Of a DNA stretch of 64,000 nucleotides, positions 39,251-49,144 are shown one piece after another (position 1 is the first letter of the stretch; every line of letters starts with the position of its first letter). The position numbers and the translations under genes were made by a program. The notes below the pieces were generated by a model. The model had not been told where the DNA came from and did not search any database. It was given only the letters and a program-made list of their open reading frames with translations. Origin of the DNA: Arthrobacter sp. zg-Y238 (lineage in GTDB: Bacteria > Actinomycetota > Actinomycetes > Actinomycetales > Micrococcaceae); NCBI RefSeq assembly GCF_024385525.1, contig NZ_JANFLU010000011.1:248001-312000 (forward strand), written 5' to 3'.

Positions 39251-40438
39251 GTGACAATGACGCCATCGCCTTCCGACCGCTTTACCTTCGGCCTCTGGAC
39301 CATCGGCTGGACCGGAACCGACCCCTTCGGCACACCGACGCGGGCCGCCCTGGATCCCATCAAGGGCATGCACAAGCTCGCCGAACTGGGCGCCTACGGG
39401 GTGACCTTCCACGACAACGATCTGGTTCCCTTCGACGCCACGGCGCAGGAGCGGGACATCATCATCAAGAACTTCACCAATGCCCTGGCCGAAACCGGCC
39501 TCAAGGCACCCATGGTGACCACCAACCTGTTCACGCACCCGGTGTTCAAGGACGGCGGCTTCACCTCCAATGACCGCTCCGTCCGCCGCTTCGCACTGCG
39601 CAAGGTGCTGCGGAACATCGACCTCGCCGCGGAACTCGGCGCGGAAACCTTCGTGATGTGGGGCGGCCGCGAAGGCAGCGAATACGACGGTTCCAAGGAT
39701 TTCTCCGCAGCCTTTGACCGTATGCGGGAGGGCATCGACACCGCTGCTGGCTACATCAAGGAGAAGGGCTACGGGCTGCGCATCGCCATCGAGCCCAAGC
39801 CCAACGAACCGCGCGGCGACATCTTCCTGCCGACCATCGGCCACGGCCTGGCGTTCATTGCCCAGCTTGAGCACGGTGACATTGTCGGCCTGAACCCGGA
39901 AACCGGGCACGAGCAGATGGCCGGGCTGAACTTCACCCACGGCATCGCCCAGGCCCTGTGGTCCGGCAAGCTGTTCCACATTGACCTCAACGGACAGAAG
40001 TCCATTAAGTTCGACCAGGACCTCGTCTTCGGGCACGGCGACCTCACCAGCGCCTTCTTCACCGTGGACCTGCTGGAGAACGGCTTCCCCAACGGCGGAC
40101 CGCGCTACGAAGGTCCGCGCCACTTCGACTACAAGCCGTCCCGCACCGAGGGCTACGAAGGCGTCTGGGAATCCGCCAAGGCCAACATGGACATGTACCT
40201 GCTGCTCAAGGAACGTGCCCTCGCCTTCCGTGCCGATCCCGAGGTGCAGGAAGCCATGCAGTACGCCGGCATCACCGAGCTGTCACAGCCCACGCTGGCT
40301 GCCGGTGAATCCGTCGCGGACCTGCTCTCCGACGCAGCGTCCTTCGAGGACTTCAACGCCGACGCCGCCGCGGACCGCGACTTCGGGTTCGTGAAGCTGA
40401 ACCAGCTGGCGCTGGAACACCTGATGGGTGCCCGCTAG
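39251..40438 (+). CDS. xylA: Xylose isomerase
   Basis: 395 residues from the GTG at 39251, with GGAG 5 bp upstream; an ATG two codons later is the alternative. It is a group I (actinobacterial, short) xylose isomerase: [30 protein letters not shown], the active-site [15 protein letters not shown], the metal ligands in [11 protein letters not shown] and [10 protein letters not shown], and [17 protein letters not shown]. It converts D-xylose to D-xylulose in the cytoplasm with Mg2+ or Mn2+. It is the first gene of xylA-xylB-epimerase and is probably repressed by the divergent ROK protein. Confidence 0.96.
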   Translation: MTMTPSPSDRFTFGLWTIGWTGTDPFGTPTRAALDPIKGMHKLAELGAYGVTFHDNDLVPFDATAQERDIIIKNFTNALAETGLKAPMVTTNLFTHPVFKDGGFTSNDRSVRRFALRKVLRNIDLAAELGAETFVMWGGREGSEYDGSKDFSAAFDRMREGIDTAAGYIKEKGYGLRIAIEPKPNEPRGDIFLPTIGHGLAFIAQLEHGDIVGLNPETGHEQMAGLNFTHGIAQALWSGKLFHIDLNGQKSIKFDQDLVFGHGDLTSAFFTVDLLENGFPNGGPRYEGPRHFDYKPSRTEGYEGVWESAKANMDMYLLLKERALAFRADPEVQEAMQYAGITELSQPTLAAGESVADLLSDAASFEDFNADAAADRDFGFVKLNQLALEHLMGAR

Positions 40439-40474
40439 GCTACCTGCGCACGACGCGCAAAACATCACCGAATC

Positions 40475-40511
40475 GTGCTGCCGCCGGGTCCTGGGGGACC
40501 GGCGGCAGCAC
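40475..40511 (+). promoter_or_regulatory. Long hairpin between xylA and xylB
   Basis: A 16-bp stem with one bulged base, made of 40475-40490 pairing with 40496-40511, ends 17 bp before the xylB start. There is no T-run. It probably protects the xylA message or limits read-through, giving more isomerase than kinase. Confidence 0.6.
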
Positions 40512-40528
40512 CCGTTGAAAGGCTCGAC

Positions 40529-41950
40529 ATGCCACTCGTTGCCGGAGTCGACAGCTCCACCCAGTCCTGCAAGGTAGTCATCCGAGATGCTCAGACCGGC
40601 GCGCTGCTGCGCGAAGGCACGGCCCGCCACCCGGCGGGCACCGAGGTGGATCCGGAAGCGTGGTGGGCAGCCTTCCTGGAGGCCGCGGCGGCTGCCGGGG
40701 GACTGGACGACGTCGACGCCGTCTCGGTGGGCGGGCAGCAGCACGGCATGGTCTGCCTGGATGAAACCGGTGCAGTGGTCCGCCCGGCGCTGCTCTGGAA
40801 CGATGTCCGCTCCGCCGCCGCCGCGGACAAGCTCATAGCCGACGCCGGACCCGACGGCGCCCGGTACTGGGCCGACACCACGGGTACCGTGCCGGTGGCC
40901 TCGATTACCGCGACGAAGCTGCGCTGGTTGGCCGAAAACGAGCCGGAGAATGCCGCCCGCACCGCCGCCGTCTGCCTGCCGCACGACTGGCTGAGCTGGC
41001 GCCTGGCCGGTTACGGGCCGGGCAGCGGGGCGGAGGGACTGGCCGCCCTGACCACCGACCGGTCCGACGCTTCCGGCACAGGCTACTGGTCCCCGTCCAC
41101 GGGGGAGTACCTTCCCGACGTCCTGGAGCAGACCCTCGGCCACGTGCCGCAGCTGCCCCGCGTCCTGGGTCCGCTCGAAGCGGGTGCACGCACTCCCGCC
41201 GGCGCGCTGATCGGCCCGGGTGCCGGTGACAACGCGGCCGCCGGGCTGGGCGTCGCGGCCGGGGTGGGGGATGTGGTGGTCTCCATCGGCACCTCAGGCA
41301 CCGTGTTCGCCGTCGCCGACGCCCCGACGTCGGACGCCTCCGGACTTGTGGCCGGCTTTGCCGACGCCACCGGCCACTTCCTCCCGCTGACCGCCACCCT
41401 GAATGCCTCCCGCGTCCTGGACGCCACCGCTGCCCTGCTCGGGGTGGAACTGAACGAACTGACGCGGCTGGCCCTCTCCGCGCCGCCCGGTGCCGACGGC
41501 CTGGTGATGGTGCCCTACTTTGAAGGCGAGCGAACCCCCAACCTGCCGGACGCCACCGGTTCCCTGCACGGCATGACGCTGCGGAACTTCACTCCCGCCA
41601 ACCTGGCCCGCGCCGCCGTCGAGGCCGTGGCCTGCTCCCTTGCGGACGGCTTCGCGGCGCTGAAGAACACGGGGGTCTCCGCGCAGCGCGTCATCCTGGT
41701 GGGCGGTGCTGCCCGGTCCGAGGCGATCCAGCAGGCCATTGCCGCGGTCTTCGAGCTTCCCGTCACCGTCCCGCGCCCGGGGGAGTACGTGGCCGACGGC
41801 GCCGCCCGGCAGGCCGCTGCCATCCTCACCGGCGAGTGGCCGGCCTGGAACGACGGCGCGTCCGTGGTGGTGACGGCGGATCCCACTCCCGGGGTGCTGC
41901 AGCGTTACCGGCAGGCGGCGGGAAGCCCTACGCTGCCGGCTGCCGGATAG
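40529..41950 (+). CDS. xylB: Xylulokinase
   Basis: 473 residues from the ATG at 40529 (GAAAGG upstream); an upstream ATG-like extension would run through the hairpin and is rejected. FGGY-kinase motifs are present: [18 protein letters not shown] (phosphate 1), [14 protein letters not shown], the catalytic region [34 protein letters not shown], and [23 protein letters not shown] (ATP-binding). It phosphorylates D-xylulose to xylulose-5-phosphate for the pentose phosphate pathway. It is in an operon with xylA and the aldose epimerase gene, which starts 10 bp later. Confidence 0.93.
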   Translation: MPLVAGVDSSTQSCKVVIRDAQTGALLREGTARHPAGTEVDPEAWWAAFLEAAAAAGGLDDVDAVSVGGQQHGMVCLDETGAVVRPALLWNDVRSAAAADKLIADAGPDGARYWADTTGTVPVASITATKLRWLAENEPENAARTAAVCLPHDWLSWRLAGYGPGSGAEGLAALTTDRSDASGTGYWSPSTGEYLPDVLEQTLGHVPQLPRVLGPLEAGARTPAGALIGPGAGDNAAAGLGVAAGVGDVVVSIGTSGTVFAVADAPTSDASGLVAGFADATGHFLPLTATLNASRVLDATAALLGVELNELTRLALSAPPGADGLVMVPYFEGERTPNLPDATGSLHGMTLRNFTPANLARAAVEAVACSLADGFAALKNTGVSAQRVILVGGAARSEAIQQAIAAVFELPVTVPRPGEYVADGAARQAAAILTGEWPAWNDGASVVVTADPTPGVLQRYRQAAGSPTLPAAG

Positions 41951-41960
41951 GATCGGCCCC

Positions 41961-42878
41961 ATGACTTCCTCATTCGGCCCCAACGGCCGTCCCGTTTCCC
42001 TGGCCGCGGGGGATTACCGGGCCACCATCCTGCCGGTGGGCGCCACGCTCGCCGGGTTGACCTTCCGCGGCCGGGACCTGGTGCTGCCGCTCGCCGAGGA
42101 CGAAATCCCGCAGGCCTTCACCGGCAAGGTGCTGATGCCCTGGCCGAACCGGATTGTCGGCGGCCGCTACACCTTCGACGGCACCGAGTACCAGGTGCCG
42201 GTCAACGAACCCGAGACCGGTATGGCCCTGCACGGGCTGGTGGCGTGGGATGCCTGGGATGTTGCCGAAACGTCGCCGGAGCGTGTGGTTCTGCGGCACC
42301 GGCTGATGGGCCAGCCCGGCTACCCGTTCCAGCTGGAACTGCAGGCGGTCTATGCGCTCGATGCTGAAACCGGGCTCAGCGTGGAGCTGTCCGCCGCCAA
42401 TGCGGGTACGGCGTCCGCACCCTATGGCGTCTCCGCCCACCCGTATCTCACGGCGGACCGAGTGCCCGTGGACCGCTGCGTGCTGGACGTTCCTGCCGCG
42501 CGGGTGCTGGGCGGCCCGGAGCAGTCCGGGAGCCCCCTGGGTTTGAGTGAACTGCGGGACACCGAGGGCACCGTGCTCTCCTTCTCCGCTCCGGAACCGA
42601 TCGGCGCCCGCAGCGTAGACCATGCCTTCACCGGCTTGCCCGGCGGCGGGTGGCAGGTGACGCTCACCGACCCGGAGACCGGCTTCGGCGCCGTCCTGTC
42701 CTCCACCGGCAAGGATGCGCCGTGGCTGCAGGTCTACTCCGGCGAGAAGATGGACCGGCTGGGCGTGGCCGTGGAGCCGATGACCTGCCCGCCGGATGCC
42801 TTCAACTCCGGCAAGGATCTCATTGTGCTGGCGCCAGGCGAGGAGCGCCGGCTGGGCTACCGGATTGCTGCTGCCTAA
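41961..42878 (+). CDS. Aldose 1-epimerase family protein
   Basis: 305 residues of the GalM-type beta-sandwich fold: PVSLAAGDYRATILPVGATLAGLTFRGRDLVLPL, PWPNRIVGGRYTFDG, the catalytic-type His residues in MALHGLV and GVSAHPYL, and VDHAFTGLPGG. The C-terminal catalytic Glu would be in the VAVEPMTCPPDAFNSG segment. It probably interconverts anomers of xylose or another sugar. It follows xylB by 10 bp and is likely cotranscribed, which favours a xylose mutarotase role. Confidence 0.85.
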   Translation: MTSSFGPNGRPVSLAAGDYRATILPVGATLAGLTFRGRDLVLPLAEDEIPQAFTGKVLMPWPNRIVGGRYTFDGTEYQVPVNEPETGMALHGLVAWDAWDVAETSPERVVLRHRLMGQPGYPFQLELQAVYALDAETGLSVELSAANAGTASAPYGVSAHPYLTADRVPVDRCVLDVPAARVLGGPEQSGSPLGLSELRDTEGTVLSFSAPEPIGARSVDHAFTGLPGGGWQVTLTDPETGFGAVLSSTGKDAPWLQVYSGEKMDRLGVAVEPMTCPPDAFNSGKDLIVLAPGEERRLGYRIAAA

Positions 42879-42928
42879 CCACCGTGCTGTCCTGTTTCCC
42901 GCAAGGGAACCGGCCTACCCTTTGAGGT

Positions 42929-43387
42929 ATGACTCAGGATCCCGTCGAGTCCAATCCCGACCATTACAAAGTGGTGTTTGAAAACGATCGCGTGCGCGTG
43001 CTCGAGTACCGCGACGCTCCCGGCCATACAAGCGTTATGCATCGGCATCCGGACAGCGTGATGCTTACCGCCAGCTCCTTCCGGCGGCGGCTGCATTCGG
43101 GCGGAGGGCCCGGGGGTGGTCCTGTGCCGGGGCCGATGCCTGTGCCGGGCGCGGGTGGAGGACCGGGCGCGGGTGGAGGACCGGGCGCGGGGCCGGGCGC
43201 GCCGACTCCCGCTCCGGGCGGCGGAATGGACGTGGAGCTGCCCGCCGGTGCCGTCCGTTGGCTTCCCGCCCAGGAGCACTACGGGGAAAACACCGGAGAG
43301 ACGGAAACCCATGTGTTTTTCGTGGAGCTGAAGGAACCGGACCCGTCGGGGGAGCTGCCGGACGGGCCGCGGCCTGCCGACCCCTGA
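42929..43387 (+). CDS. Cupin-like protein with a Gly/Pro-rich insertion
   Basis: 152 residues. The beginning (HYKVVFENDRVRVLEYRDAPGHTSVMHRHPDSVMLTASSFRRRLHS) and the end (MDVELPAGAVRWLPAQEHYGENTGETETHVFFVEL) together look like one small single-domain cupin of about 105 residues with metal-ligand-type His and Glu. Between them sits a ~45-residue low-complexity Gly/Pro/Ala insert (residues ~54-98), partly built of 18-bp tandem repeats. The insert would form a disordered loop between two strands. Function unknown; cytoplasmic. Confidence 0.7.
   Translation: MTQDPVESNPDHYKVVFENDRVRVLEYRDAPGHTSVMHRHPDSVMLTASSFRRRLHSGGGPGGGPVPGPMPVPGAGGGPGAGGGPGAGPGAPTPAPGGGMDVELPAGAVRWLPAQEHYGENTGETETHVFFVELKEPDPSGELPDGPRPADP
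43145..43180 (+). repeat. Two 18-bp tandem repeats inside the cupin gene
   Basis: CCGGGCGCGGGTGGAGGA is repeated exactly at 43145 and 43163, with a partial third copy from 43181. It encodes PGAGGG units in the low-complexity insertion and marks a slippage-prone site. Confidence 0.9.
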
Positions 43388-43418
43388 CCTGCTCTTTCAG
43401 TCGCTGTAGACTTCCCGG

Positions 43419-43949
43419 ATGCAGACCCTGGAGACCGATCGACTGACCCTGCGCCCGTTCACTTCCGAGGACGCGGACTTCGTCCTGGACCTGTATTCCC
43501 GCATGGAGGTGCAGCGTTTTCTGGGCGCCGTTCCGAAGCTGATGAAGGACCTCGACGAGGCGAACGCCCTGATCCAGGCCTGGGCCCGACTGGATGACGG
43601 AACCTGCGGCATCTGGGCCGTGCAGGATCGGGAAACCGGGAACCTGGCCGGAACCCTGCTGCTGAAGTCCATTCCGGCGTCGGGTCCGGAGCGGAAGCCC
43701 TCGGGCGATATCGAAATCGGCTGGCATTTCCATCCTGACAGCTGGGGCAGGGGCTACGCGCCGGAGGCCGCGGCCGCCGTCCTGCAGCACGCTTTCAAGC
43801 AGGGGCTGCCCCGTGTGGTGGTGGTGATCGATCCGGCCAACACTTCCTCCCGGCGGGTCTGCGAGAAGATCGGCGTGGTTCCCCAGGGCAGCACGGACCG
43901 GTATTACAACACCGTCCTGGAGCTGTTCACCACCGAGAACCCGGGCTAA
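43419..43949 (+). CDS. GNAT-family N-acetyltransferase (RimJ/RimL type)
   Basis: 176 residues starting METDRL-like (MQTLETDRLTLRPFTSEDADFVLDLYS), the usual beginning of RimJ/RimL-like acetyltransferases. IEIGWHFHPDSWGRGYAPEAAAAVLQHAF contains the acetyl-CoA-binding GRGYAPEA loop, and VIDPANTSSRRVCEKIGVV is the closing motif. It acetylates an amino group on a protein N-terminus or small molecule. It has no obvious ribosome binding site, so it may be leaderless. It converges with the esterase gene, overlapping by 4 bp. Confidence 0.85.
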   Translation: MQTLETDRLTLRPFTSEDADFVLDLYSRMEVQRFLGAVPKLMKDLDEANALIQAWARLDDGTCGIWAVQDRETGNLAGTLLLKSIPASGPERKPSGDIEIGWHFHPDSWGRGYAPEAAAAVLQHAFKQGLPRVVVVIDPANTSSRRVCEKIGVVPQGSTDRYYNTVLELFTTENPG

Positions 43950-44938
43950 CCCGCCAGCTGCTTCTGCAGGAACGCCAGCGCGGCGACGTCGTCCTCGATG
44001 GCCCCGGCCTCGTGTCCGTTGAACGGCCACACCGTCAGCTCCTTCGGCCCGGCGTAGTTGTTGTACGCGGCGTAGACCGTGGACGGGGGAGTGGTGGTGT
44101 CCATCAGCGCCACCGAGAACAGTGCAGGAGCCGTGGACCGCGGAACCAGGTTCACGGCGTCGAAATAGGCCAGCGTCTCCATCACCGTCTCCGCCTGCCC
44201 GCGCTGGACTGCCAGGTAGTCCCGGATCTCGCGGTACGGATAGGAATCGGTGACGGTCACGGCCCGCGGGAAATCGGACAGGAACGGCACGAACGCGACG
44301 ACGGCGGCCACGTCCGGGCAGAGTGCCGACGCCGCGAGGGCCAGTGCCCCGCCCTGGCTCTGTCCCAGCACGGCCACCCGGGCCGGATCGACCTGGACCG
44401 CTGACGCCTCCGGCAGGGAGCGCATGGCCTCCACCGCCCGGACGGCGTCGGTGAACAGCCGCCGGTAGTAATAGGTCTGCGGATCGAGCACGCCGCGGGT
44501 CATCACGCCCGGCACCTGCGGTCCGGCGCTGCCGGCGGCGTCGGGTGTGGCGCCCTTGCTCCAGCCGGCCCCCTGCCCGCGGGTATCCATCTGCAGGTGC
44601 GCGAACCCGGCCGAGGCCCAGAACAGGTTCTCGTGGGCGTCCCCGCGGCCGCCGCCGTAGCCGACAAACTGTACGACGCCGGGCAGCGGAGCGTCGCCGC
44701 GGATGCTCCGGGCCGGCAGCCGCAGCCAGGCGCGGATGGGGTCACCGCCGAAGCCCGGAAAAACCACATCGTAGAGCTCCACGGTCCGCAGCCCGCTGGG
44801 GTAGGGGGTGACCTCTACCGACAGCGGGTGCTGCCGTGCTTCGTCCAGGGTGTCCGCCCAGAACCGGTCCAGGTCCTCCGGGGCACGGGTGCTGCCTCGA
44901 TAGGCGGCCAGCTGGTCGGCGGGCAGGTCGGAGTACAT
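43946..44938 (-). CDS. Acetylxylan esterase / cephalosporin-C deacetylase family (CE7)
   Basis: 330 residues with no signal peptide, the usual CE7 size (~320). The markers are MDTRGQGAG (RGQ motif), GQSQGGALALAAS (nucleophile Ser in GxSxG) and the C-terminal NGHEAG (catalytic His). It removes acetyl groups from acetylated xylo-oligosaccharides inside the cell. It is the last gene of the leftward cluster of binding protein, permeases, GH3 glycosidase and esterase, which supports a xylo-oligosaccharide role. Confidence 0.88.
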   Translation of the reverse strand: MYSDLPADQLAAYRGSTRAPEDLDRFWADTLDEARQHPLSVEVTPYPSGLRTVELYDVVFPGFGGDPIRAWLRLPARSIRGDAPLPGVVQFVGYGGGRGDAHENLFWASAGFAHLQMDTRGQGAGWSKGATPDAAGSAGPQVPGVMTRGVLDPQTYYYRRLFTDAVRAVEAMRSLPEASAVQVDPARVAVLGQSQGGALALAASALCPDVAAVVAFVPFLSDFPRAVTVTDSYPYREIRDYLAVQRGQAETVMETLAYFDAVNLVPRSTAPALFSVALMDTTTPPSTVYAAYNNYAGPKELTVWPFNGHEAGAIEDDVAALAFLQKQLAG

Positions 44939-44989
44939 GCGGTATCGGCTCCCGGGTTTCGGCGGTGCGTTGCGTGCGGTTGCGGGTGT

Positions 44990-47353
44990 TCAGCCCAGCG
45001 GCGCCACGTCCGCCGGGCAGTGCAGCCGCCGGGTGTGGTCCACTACCCGCACGGTTCCGGTCAGGCTAACACCGGCCGTACCGCGGATGTCGGCACTCGA
45101 TGCTCCGAGCCGCAGCTCCAGGTCACCGGGCTCCACAATCCGCTGCCCGTCCCGCCCGGTGAAGGACGCGGCGTCGGCCGGAACCGTAAACCGCACCCTC
45201 GCCGCTTCTCCGGCGCGCAGCGGGACCCGGGCGAACCCGGCCAGCCGCTGCACCGGACGCACTACCGAGGCCACCGGATCGTGCAGGTAGAGTTGGACGA
45301 TCTCGACGCCGTCGCGCCCGCCGGTGTTGGCCACTGTCACGGAAACGGAGGTTTCGCCGTCGACGCCGAACTCCGCCGGACCGTCCAGGGCGATATCCGT
45401 CCAGTCGAAACTGCTGTAGCCCAGCCCGTGGCCGAACGCGAAGGCAGGTGTCGGGTCGATGCTGGACACGTCGCTCAGCTGCGCGAGCGGAGCGGCCAGA
45501 TACGTGGACGGCTGCGCACCGGGGGACGCGGGAACACTGACCGGCAGCCGGCCGCTGGGATTCACCCTGCCGCTCAGCACACCGGCAATCGCCGGTCCGC
45601 CCTCTTCACCGGGGAAGAACGCATGCACAATCGCGGCGGCTTCCGTGGCGGCGCGGCCCAGGGCATAGGGGCGTCCGGTGAGCAGCACCAGCACCACGGG
45701 TTTGCCGGTGTCCAGCAGTTCATCCAGCAGCTGCTGCTGCACCCCGGGCAGGACCAGCGACTCGGTGTCGCAGCCTTCGCCGCTGGTGCCGCGTCCGAAG
45801 AGACCGGACCGGTCACCCAGCACAGCCACGACGACGTCGGCGTCCCGGGCGGCGGTCAGCGCGTCGGCGAATCCGTCCGTCTCGGGGCCGTCCACGCTGC
45901 AGCCGGTGGTCACGGTGAGGGAGCTGTCCGGGAACTCGCCGCGCAGCGACGCCGCGACGGTTGGCAGCTCGATTCCCGCCGCCACCTCCGGGTGCTGCAC
46001 ACCAACGTGGGCGGGGAAGGAGTAGCAGCCGAGGAACGCCATCGGGTTGTCGGCATTGGGTCCGACGACGGCGATCCGCCCCGGCGCTGCGAGCGGCAGG
46101 ATTCCGTTGTTGGCGGTGAGGATCAGTGCCTGTTCGGCGACCTCGGCCGCCAGGGACCGGTTCTCCGGCCGGTCCAGGTCCACCGAACCCAGGACGCCGG
46201 ACGAGTCCGTGAGGTCCACTCCGGCCAGGGCCGAGGGCACCGGGGACCAGTCCGGGTCCAGCAGCCCGAGTTCGACCTTCTGGGTCAGGACCCGCAGCAG
46301 TGCGGTGTCGATGACGGATTCGTCCAGCCGCCCGGACTCCAGTTCCGCGATGAGGTGTTCGCCGAACGCATCCACGGTGGGCAGTTCCACGTCCACGCCG
46401 GCGGTCAGCGCGGCTGCAGCGGCCTCGCCGAGTGAACCGGCCACGCGGTGCAGTTCCTTGAGGAAGCTGATCCCGAAATAGTCGGCCACCACCGTGCCGT
46501 CGAAACCCCACGTCTCGCGCAGCAGGCCGGTGAGCAGCGAGCGGTCCGCAGCGGAGGGGACGCCGTCGACGTCGGTATAAGCGTGCATCACCGAGCGCAC
46601 CCCGGATTCCCGTACGGCCATTTCGAACGGCACCAGCAGTACGTCCGCGCGTTCGCGTGCACCGACGGACACCGGCGCCAGGTTGCGGCCGGCCTTGGAC
46701 GCCGAGTAGCCGACAAAGTGCTTTAACGTGGCCACCACGCCCGCGCCTTCGAGCCCGCGGATGTAGGCCGAAGCGATGCTGCCCACCAGATAGGGGTCTT
46801 CGCCGATGGTCTCCTCCACCCGGCCCCAGCGGGCGTCGCGGACGACGTCGAGCACTGGAGCGAGTCCCTGATGCACGCCGACCGAGCGCATGTCGGTGCC
46901 GATGGCCGCACCGATCCGGCCGATCAGCTCCGGGTTGAACGTGGCACCCCAGGACAGCGGCACCGGATACGCCGTGGCACCCCAGGCCGCGAACCCGGCC
47001 AGGCATTCCTCATGCGCCATGGCCGGGATGCCGAACCGGTTGGACTCGGCGATCCGCTGCTGGGTGCGCATCAGGGACAGGGCGCCCATACCGGCGTCGA
47101 CCGGCAGGGTGCCGAAGGGCCGGGTGAGCTGGCCCAGCCCGTTCGGCAGGAGCTCCTCCAGCGGCGCCGGTTCCTTCATGTCGTGCTGGTGGGGTGCTAC
47201 CTGGCCGCCTTCGTTGGACGCACCCACCCAGACGCCGAAGAGCTGGGCCACCTTTTCCCGCAGTGTCATCTGCTCGGCCAGCCGGGCGGCGCGCTCGCGG
47301 GCGGTCAGGGAGGTGTCCCGCCAGGGGAGGTGCTGAACTGTTGTTTCTGTCAT
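44990..47353 (-). CDS. Glycoside hydrolase family 3 (beta-xylosidase/beta-glucosidase)
   Basis: 787 residues with no signal peptide, hence cytoplasmic. The GH3 (alpha/beta)8 domain shows KHFVGYSASKAGRN (211-224) and the nucleophile Asp 291 in GTVVADYFGISF. The C-terminal alpha/beta sandwich and a fibronectin-III-like domain (LAGFARVPLRAGEAARVRFTV) complete the three-domain form. It would release single sugars from imported oligosaccharides. With an acetylxylan esterase downstream and an ABC importer 2 bp upstream, beta-xylosidase is the most likely activity. Confidence 0.88.
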   Translation of the reverse strand: MTETTVQHLPWRDTSLTARERAARLAEQMTLREKVAQLFGVWVGASNEGGQVAPHQHDMKEPAPLEELLPNGLGQLTRPFGTLPVDAGMGALSLMRTQQRIAESNRFGIPAMAHEECLAGFAAWGATAYPVPLSWGATFNPELIGRIGAAIGTDMRSVGVHQGLAPVLDVVRDARWGRVEETIGEDPYLVGSIASAYIRGLEGAGVVATLKHFVGYSASKAGRNLAPVSVGARERADVLLVPFEMAVRESGVRSVMHAYTDVDGVPSAADRSLLTGLLRETWGFDGTVVADYFGISFLKELHRVAGSLGEAAAAALTAGVDVELPTVDAFGEHLIAELESGRLDESVIDTALLRVLTQKVELGLLDPDWSPVPSALAGVDLTDSSGVLGSVDLDRPENRSLAAEVAEQALILTANNGILPLAAPGRIAVVGPNADNPMAFLGCYSFPAHVGVQHPEVAAGIELPTVAASLRGEFPDSSLTVTTGCSVDGPETDGFADALTAARDADVVVAVLGDRSGLFGRGTSGEGCDTESLVLPGVQQQLLDELLDTGKPVVLVLLTGRPYALGRAATEAAAIVHAFFPGEEGGPAIAGVLSGRVNPSGRLPVSVPASPGAQPSTYLAAPLAQLSDVSSIDPTPAFAFGHGLGYSSFDWTDIALDGPAEFGVDGETSVSVTVANTGGRDGVEIVQLYLHDPVASVVRPVQRLAGFARVPLRAGEAARVRFTVPADAASFTGRDGQRIVEPGDLELRLGASSADIRGTAGVSLTGTVRVVDHTRRLHCPADVAPLG

Positions 47354-47355
47354 GT

Positions 47356-48174
47356 CTACTTTCCGCCAACGCCCATAAGGCCCTGGACCAGTGCGCGGCG
47401 CGCAAAGAGGTACACCAGCAGGACGGGAATCATGGAGAGCATCACTGCGGCGAGGATGCCCGGCACGTTGATGCCGTACTGGGTTTGGAAGTTGAAGAGG
47501 CCAAGCGTGATCACCTTGGTGGATTCCGACTGGGTCAGGATCAGCGGGAGCAGGAACCCGTTCCAGCCCTGCAGTGCGGCGAACACTGCGATCGTGGACA
47601 GGCCGCCTTTGGACAGCGGCAGCACCAGGCGCAGGAAGGTACGTGTGGTGGACGCTCCGTCCACGGACATGGCTTCGTAGAGTTCGGGCGTGATGTCCCG
47701 CATGGTCCCGGAGAGGATCAGCGTGCAGATCGGCAGCGCGAACGCGGCCGTGGGCAGGATGATGCCGAGCAGGGTGTCATACAGGCCCACCGAGTTGATC
47801 AGGTAGAACATCGGCACAATCACTGCCTGGACCGGAATGGCCAGCCCGAGCAGGAAGAACCGGAAGATCAGCGTGGTGGAGCGGGACTGGCTGCGCACGA
47901 TTGCGTAGGACAGCGGCGGCACCACCAGCAGGACAATGCCCACCACGCCGGCCGTGACAATGAAGGTGTTCAGGAAGTACTTGCCGAACCCGCTGTCGAA
48001 GACCATCAGGAAGTTCTCGAAGGTCAGGCTGGTGGGTACGGACAGCGGGCCGTTGGCGCTGAACTCGGGGCGGGTCTGCACGCTGGCGGCCACCATGACA
48101 TACAGCGGCAGGGCTACGATCAGGAGCCAGACGGTGACCGCAGCTCCGGCAATGTAATTGGGGCGGGTACGCAT
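47356..48174 (-). CDS. ABC sugar transporter permease (MalG type)
   Basis: 272 residues with six hydrophobic segments and the cytoplasmic EAA-type loop ELYEAMSVDGASTTRTFLRLVLPLSKGGL at about 185-215, which contacts the ATPase. The pattern is that of the second permease of CUT1 importers for oligosaccharides. It overlaps the first permease by 1 bp and is followed by the GH3 gene after 2 bp. No ATPase gene is present in the cluster; actinobacterial CUT1 systems often share one, such as MsiK. Confidence 0.9.
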   Translation of the reverse strand: MRTRPNYIAGAAVTVWLLIVALPLYVMVAASVQTRPEFSANGPLSVPTSLTFENFLMVFDSGFGKYFLNTFIVTAGVVGIVLLVVPPLSYAIVRSQSRSTTLIFRFFLLGLAIPVQAVIVPMFYLINSVGLYDTLLGIILPTAAFALPICTLILSGTMRDITPELYEAMSVDGASTTRTFLRLVLPLSKGGLSTIAVFAALQGWNGFLLPLILTQSESTKVITLGLFNFQTQYGINVPGILAAVMLSMIPVLLVYLFARRALVQGLMGVGGK

Positions 48175-49124
48175 CAGACTCCCTCCATGGTGCTGCGCAT
48201 TTTGTCGTAGCCGGAAACCTTCACCATGATCAGTGAGATGGCGGTGGCCACCACCACCAGGACCAGGGCAATGGCGGAGCCCATGCCGAAGTTGTAGCGG
48301 CGGAAGGCTTCCTCATACATGTAGAAGGCGGTGATGGTGGTGTCCGTTCCGGGTCCGCCGTTGGTCAGGATCAGCACCGTCTCGAAGGTGGTCAGGCCGC
48401 CGACCACCATCAGGATCACCGAGGTGATGATGCTGTTGCGCAGCTGCGGGAGCGTAATGGAAAAGAACTGGCGCACCCGTCCGGCGCCGTCGATTTCCGC
48501 GGCCTGGTACAGCACCGGCGGAACCGATTTGGCGGCGCCCTGGTAGATCAGCGTGTGGAAGGGGGTGAACTGCCACATGCCCACGAAGATGATCACGCCG
48601 ATGGCGGTGGACTGGTTGCCAAAGAGGTTCCCGTCCCCGAACAGCCACTTGAGCTGTGCGGGAACACCGAAGTTCGGATCCAGCAGCGCACGCCACAGCA
48701 CCGAGATGGCTGCGGAGGAGAGCAGCAGGGGGAGGAAGAAGATGGCGCTGAGCACGGCGCGGTTGCGCTGCGGGCCAGCGGCCCAGACACCGAGCAGGAT
48801 GCTCACCGGAGTCTGGGTGGCAACACCCAGCACAATGAACAGCACGCTGAGCCACAGGCTCTTGAGCATCACCGAATCGCCGGCGAGCGTTTCCCAGTTC
48901 TCGGTGCCGACAAACTTCGGGTCGCCCAGCCCGGTCCAGGTCATAAAGGACAGGACGACGACGGCGATCAGCGGCACCACGGCGAAAAGCAGGAAAAAGA
49001 CGGTTGCGGGCAGGGTCCAGGCGACGCCCGGACGGTTCAGCCGGGCCCGGCCGGCCCGCACCGGACGACCCTTGGCGGGGTTGTCCGGTGCGGCCGGAGG
49101 CCGGGGTGGAAGCAGAGTGGTCAT
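48174..49124 (-). CDS. ABC sugar transporter permease (MalF type)
   Basis: 316 residues with an N-terminal basic/Pro-rich cytoplasmic stretch, six hydrophobic segments and the EAA loop VLYQAAEIDGAGRVRQFFSITLPQLRNSI. It is the partner of the following permease, with which it overlaps by 1 bp, and lies 20 bp after the binding-protein gene. It would take up oligosaccharides, probably xylan-derived. Confidence 0.9.
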   Translation of the reverse strand: MTTLLPPRPPAAPDNPAKGRPVRAGRARLNRPGVAWTLPATVFFLLFAVVPLIAVVVLSFMTWTGLGDPKFVGTENWETLAGDSVMLKSLWLSVLFIVLGVATQTPVSILLGVWAAGPQRNRAVLSAIFFLPLLLSSAAISVLWRALLDPNFGVPAQLKWLFGDGNLFGNQSTAIGVIIFVGMWQFTPFHTLIYQGAAKSVPPVLYQAAEIDGAGRVRQFFSITLPQLRNSIITSVILMVVGGLTTFETVLILTNGGPGTDTTITAFYMYEEAFRRYNFGMGSAIALVLVVVATAISLIMVKVSGYDKMRSTMEGV

Positions 49125-49144
49125 GGTCTCGGCAATCGGTCCGG

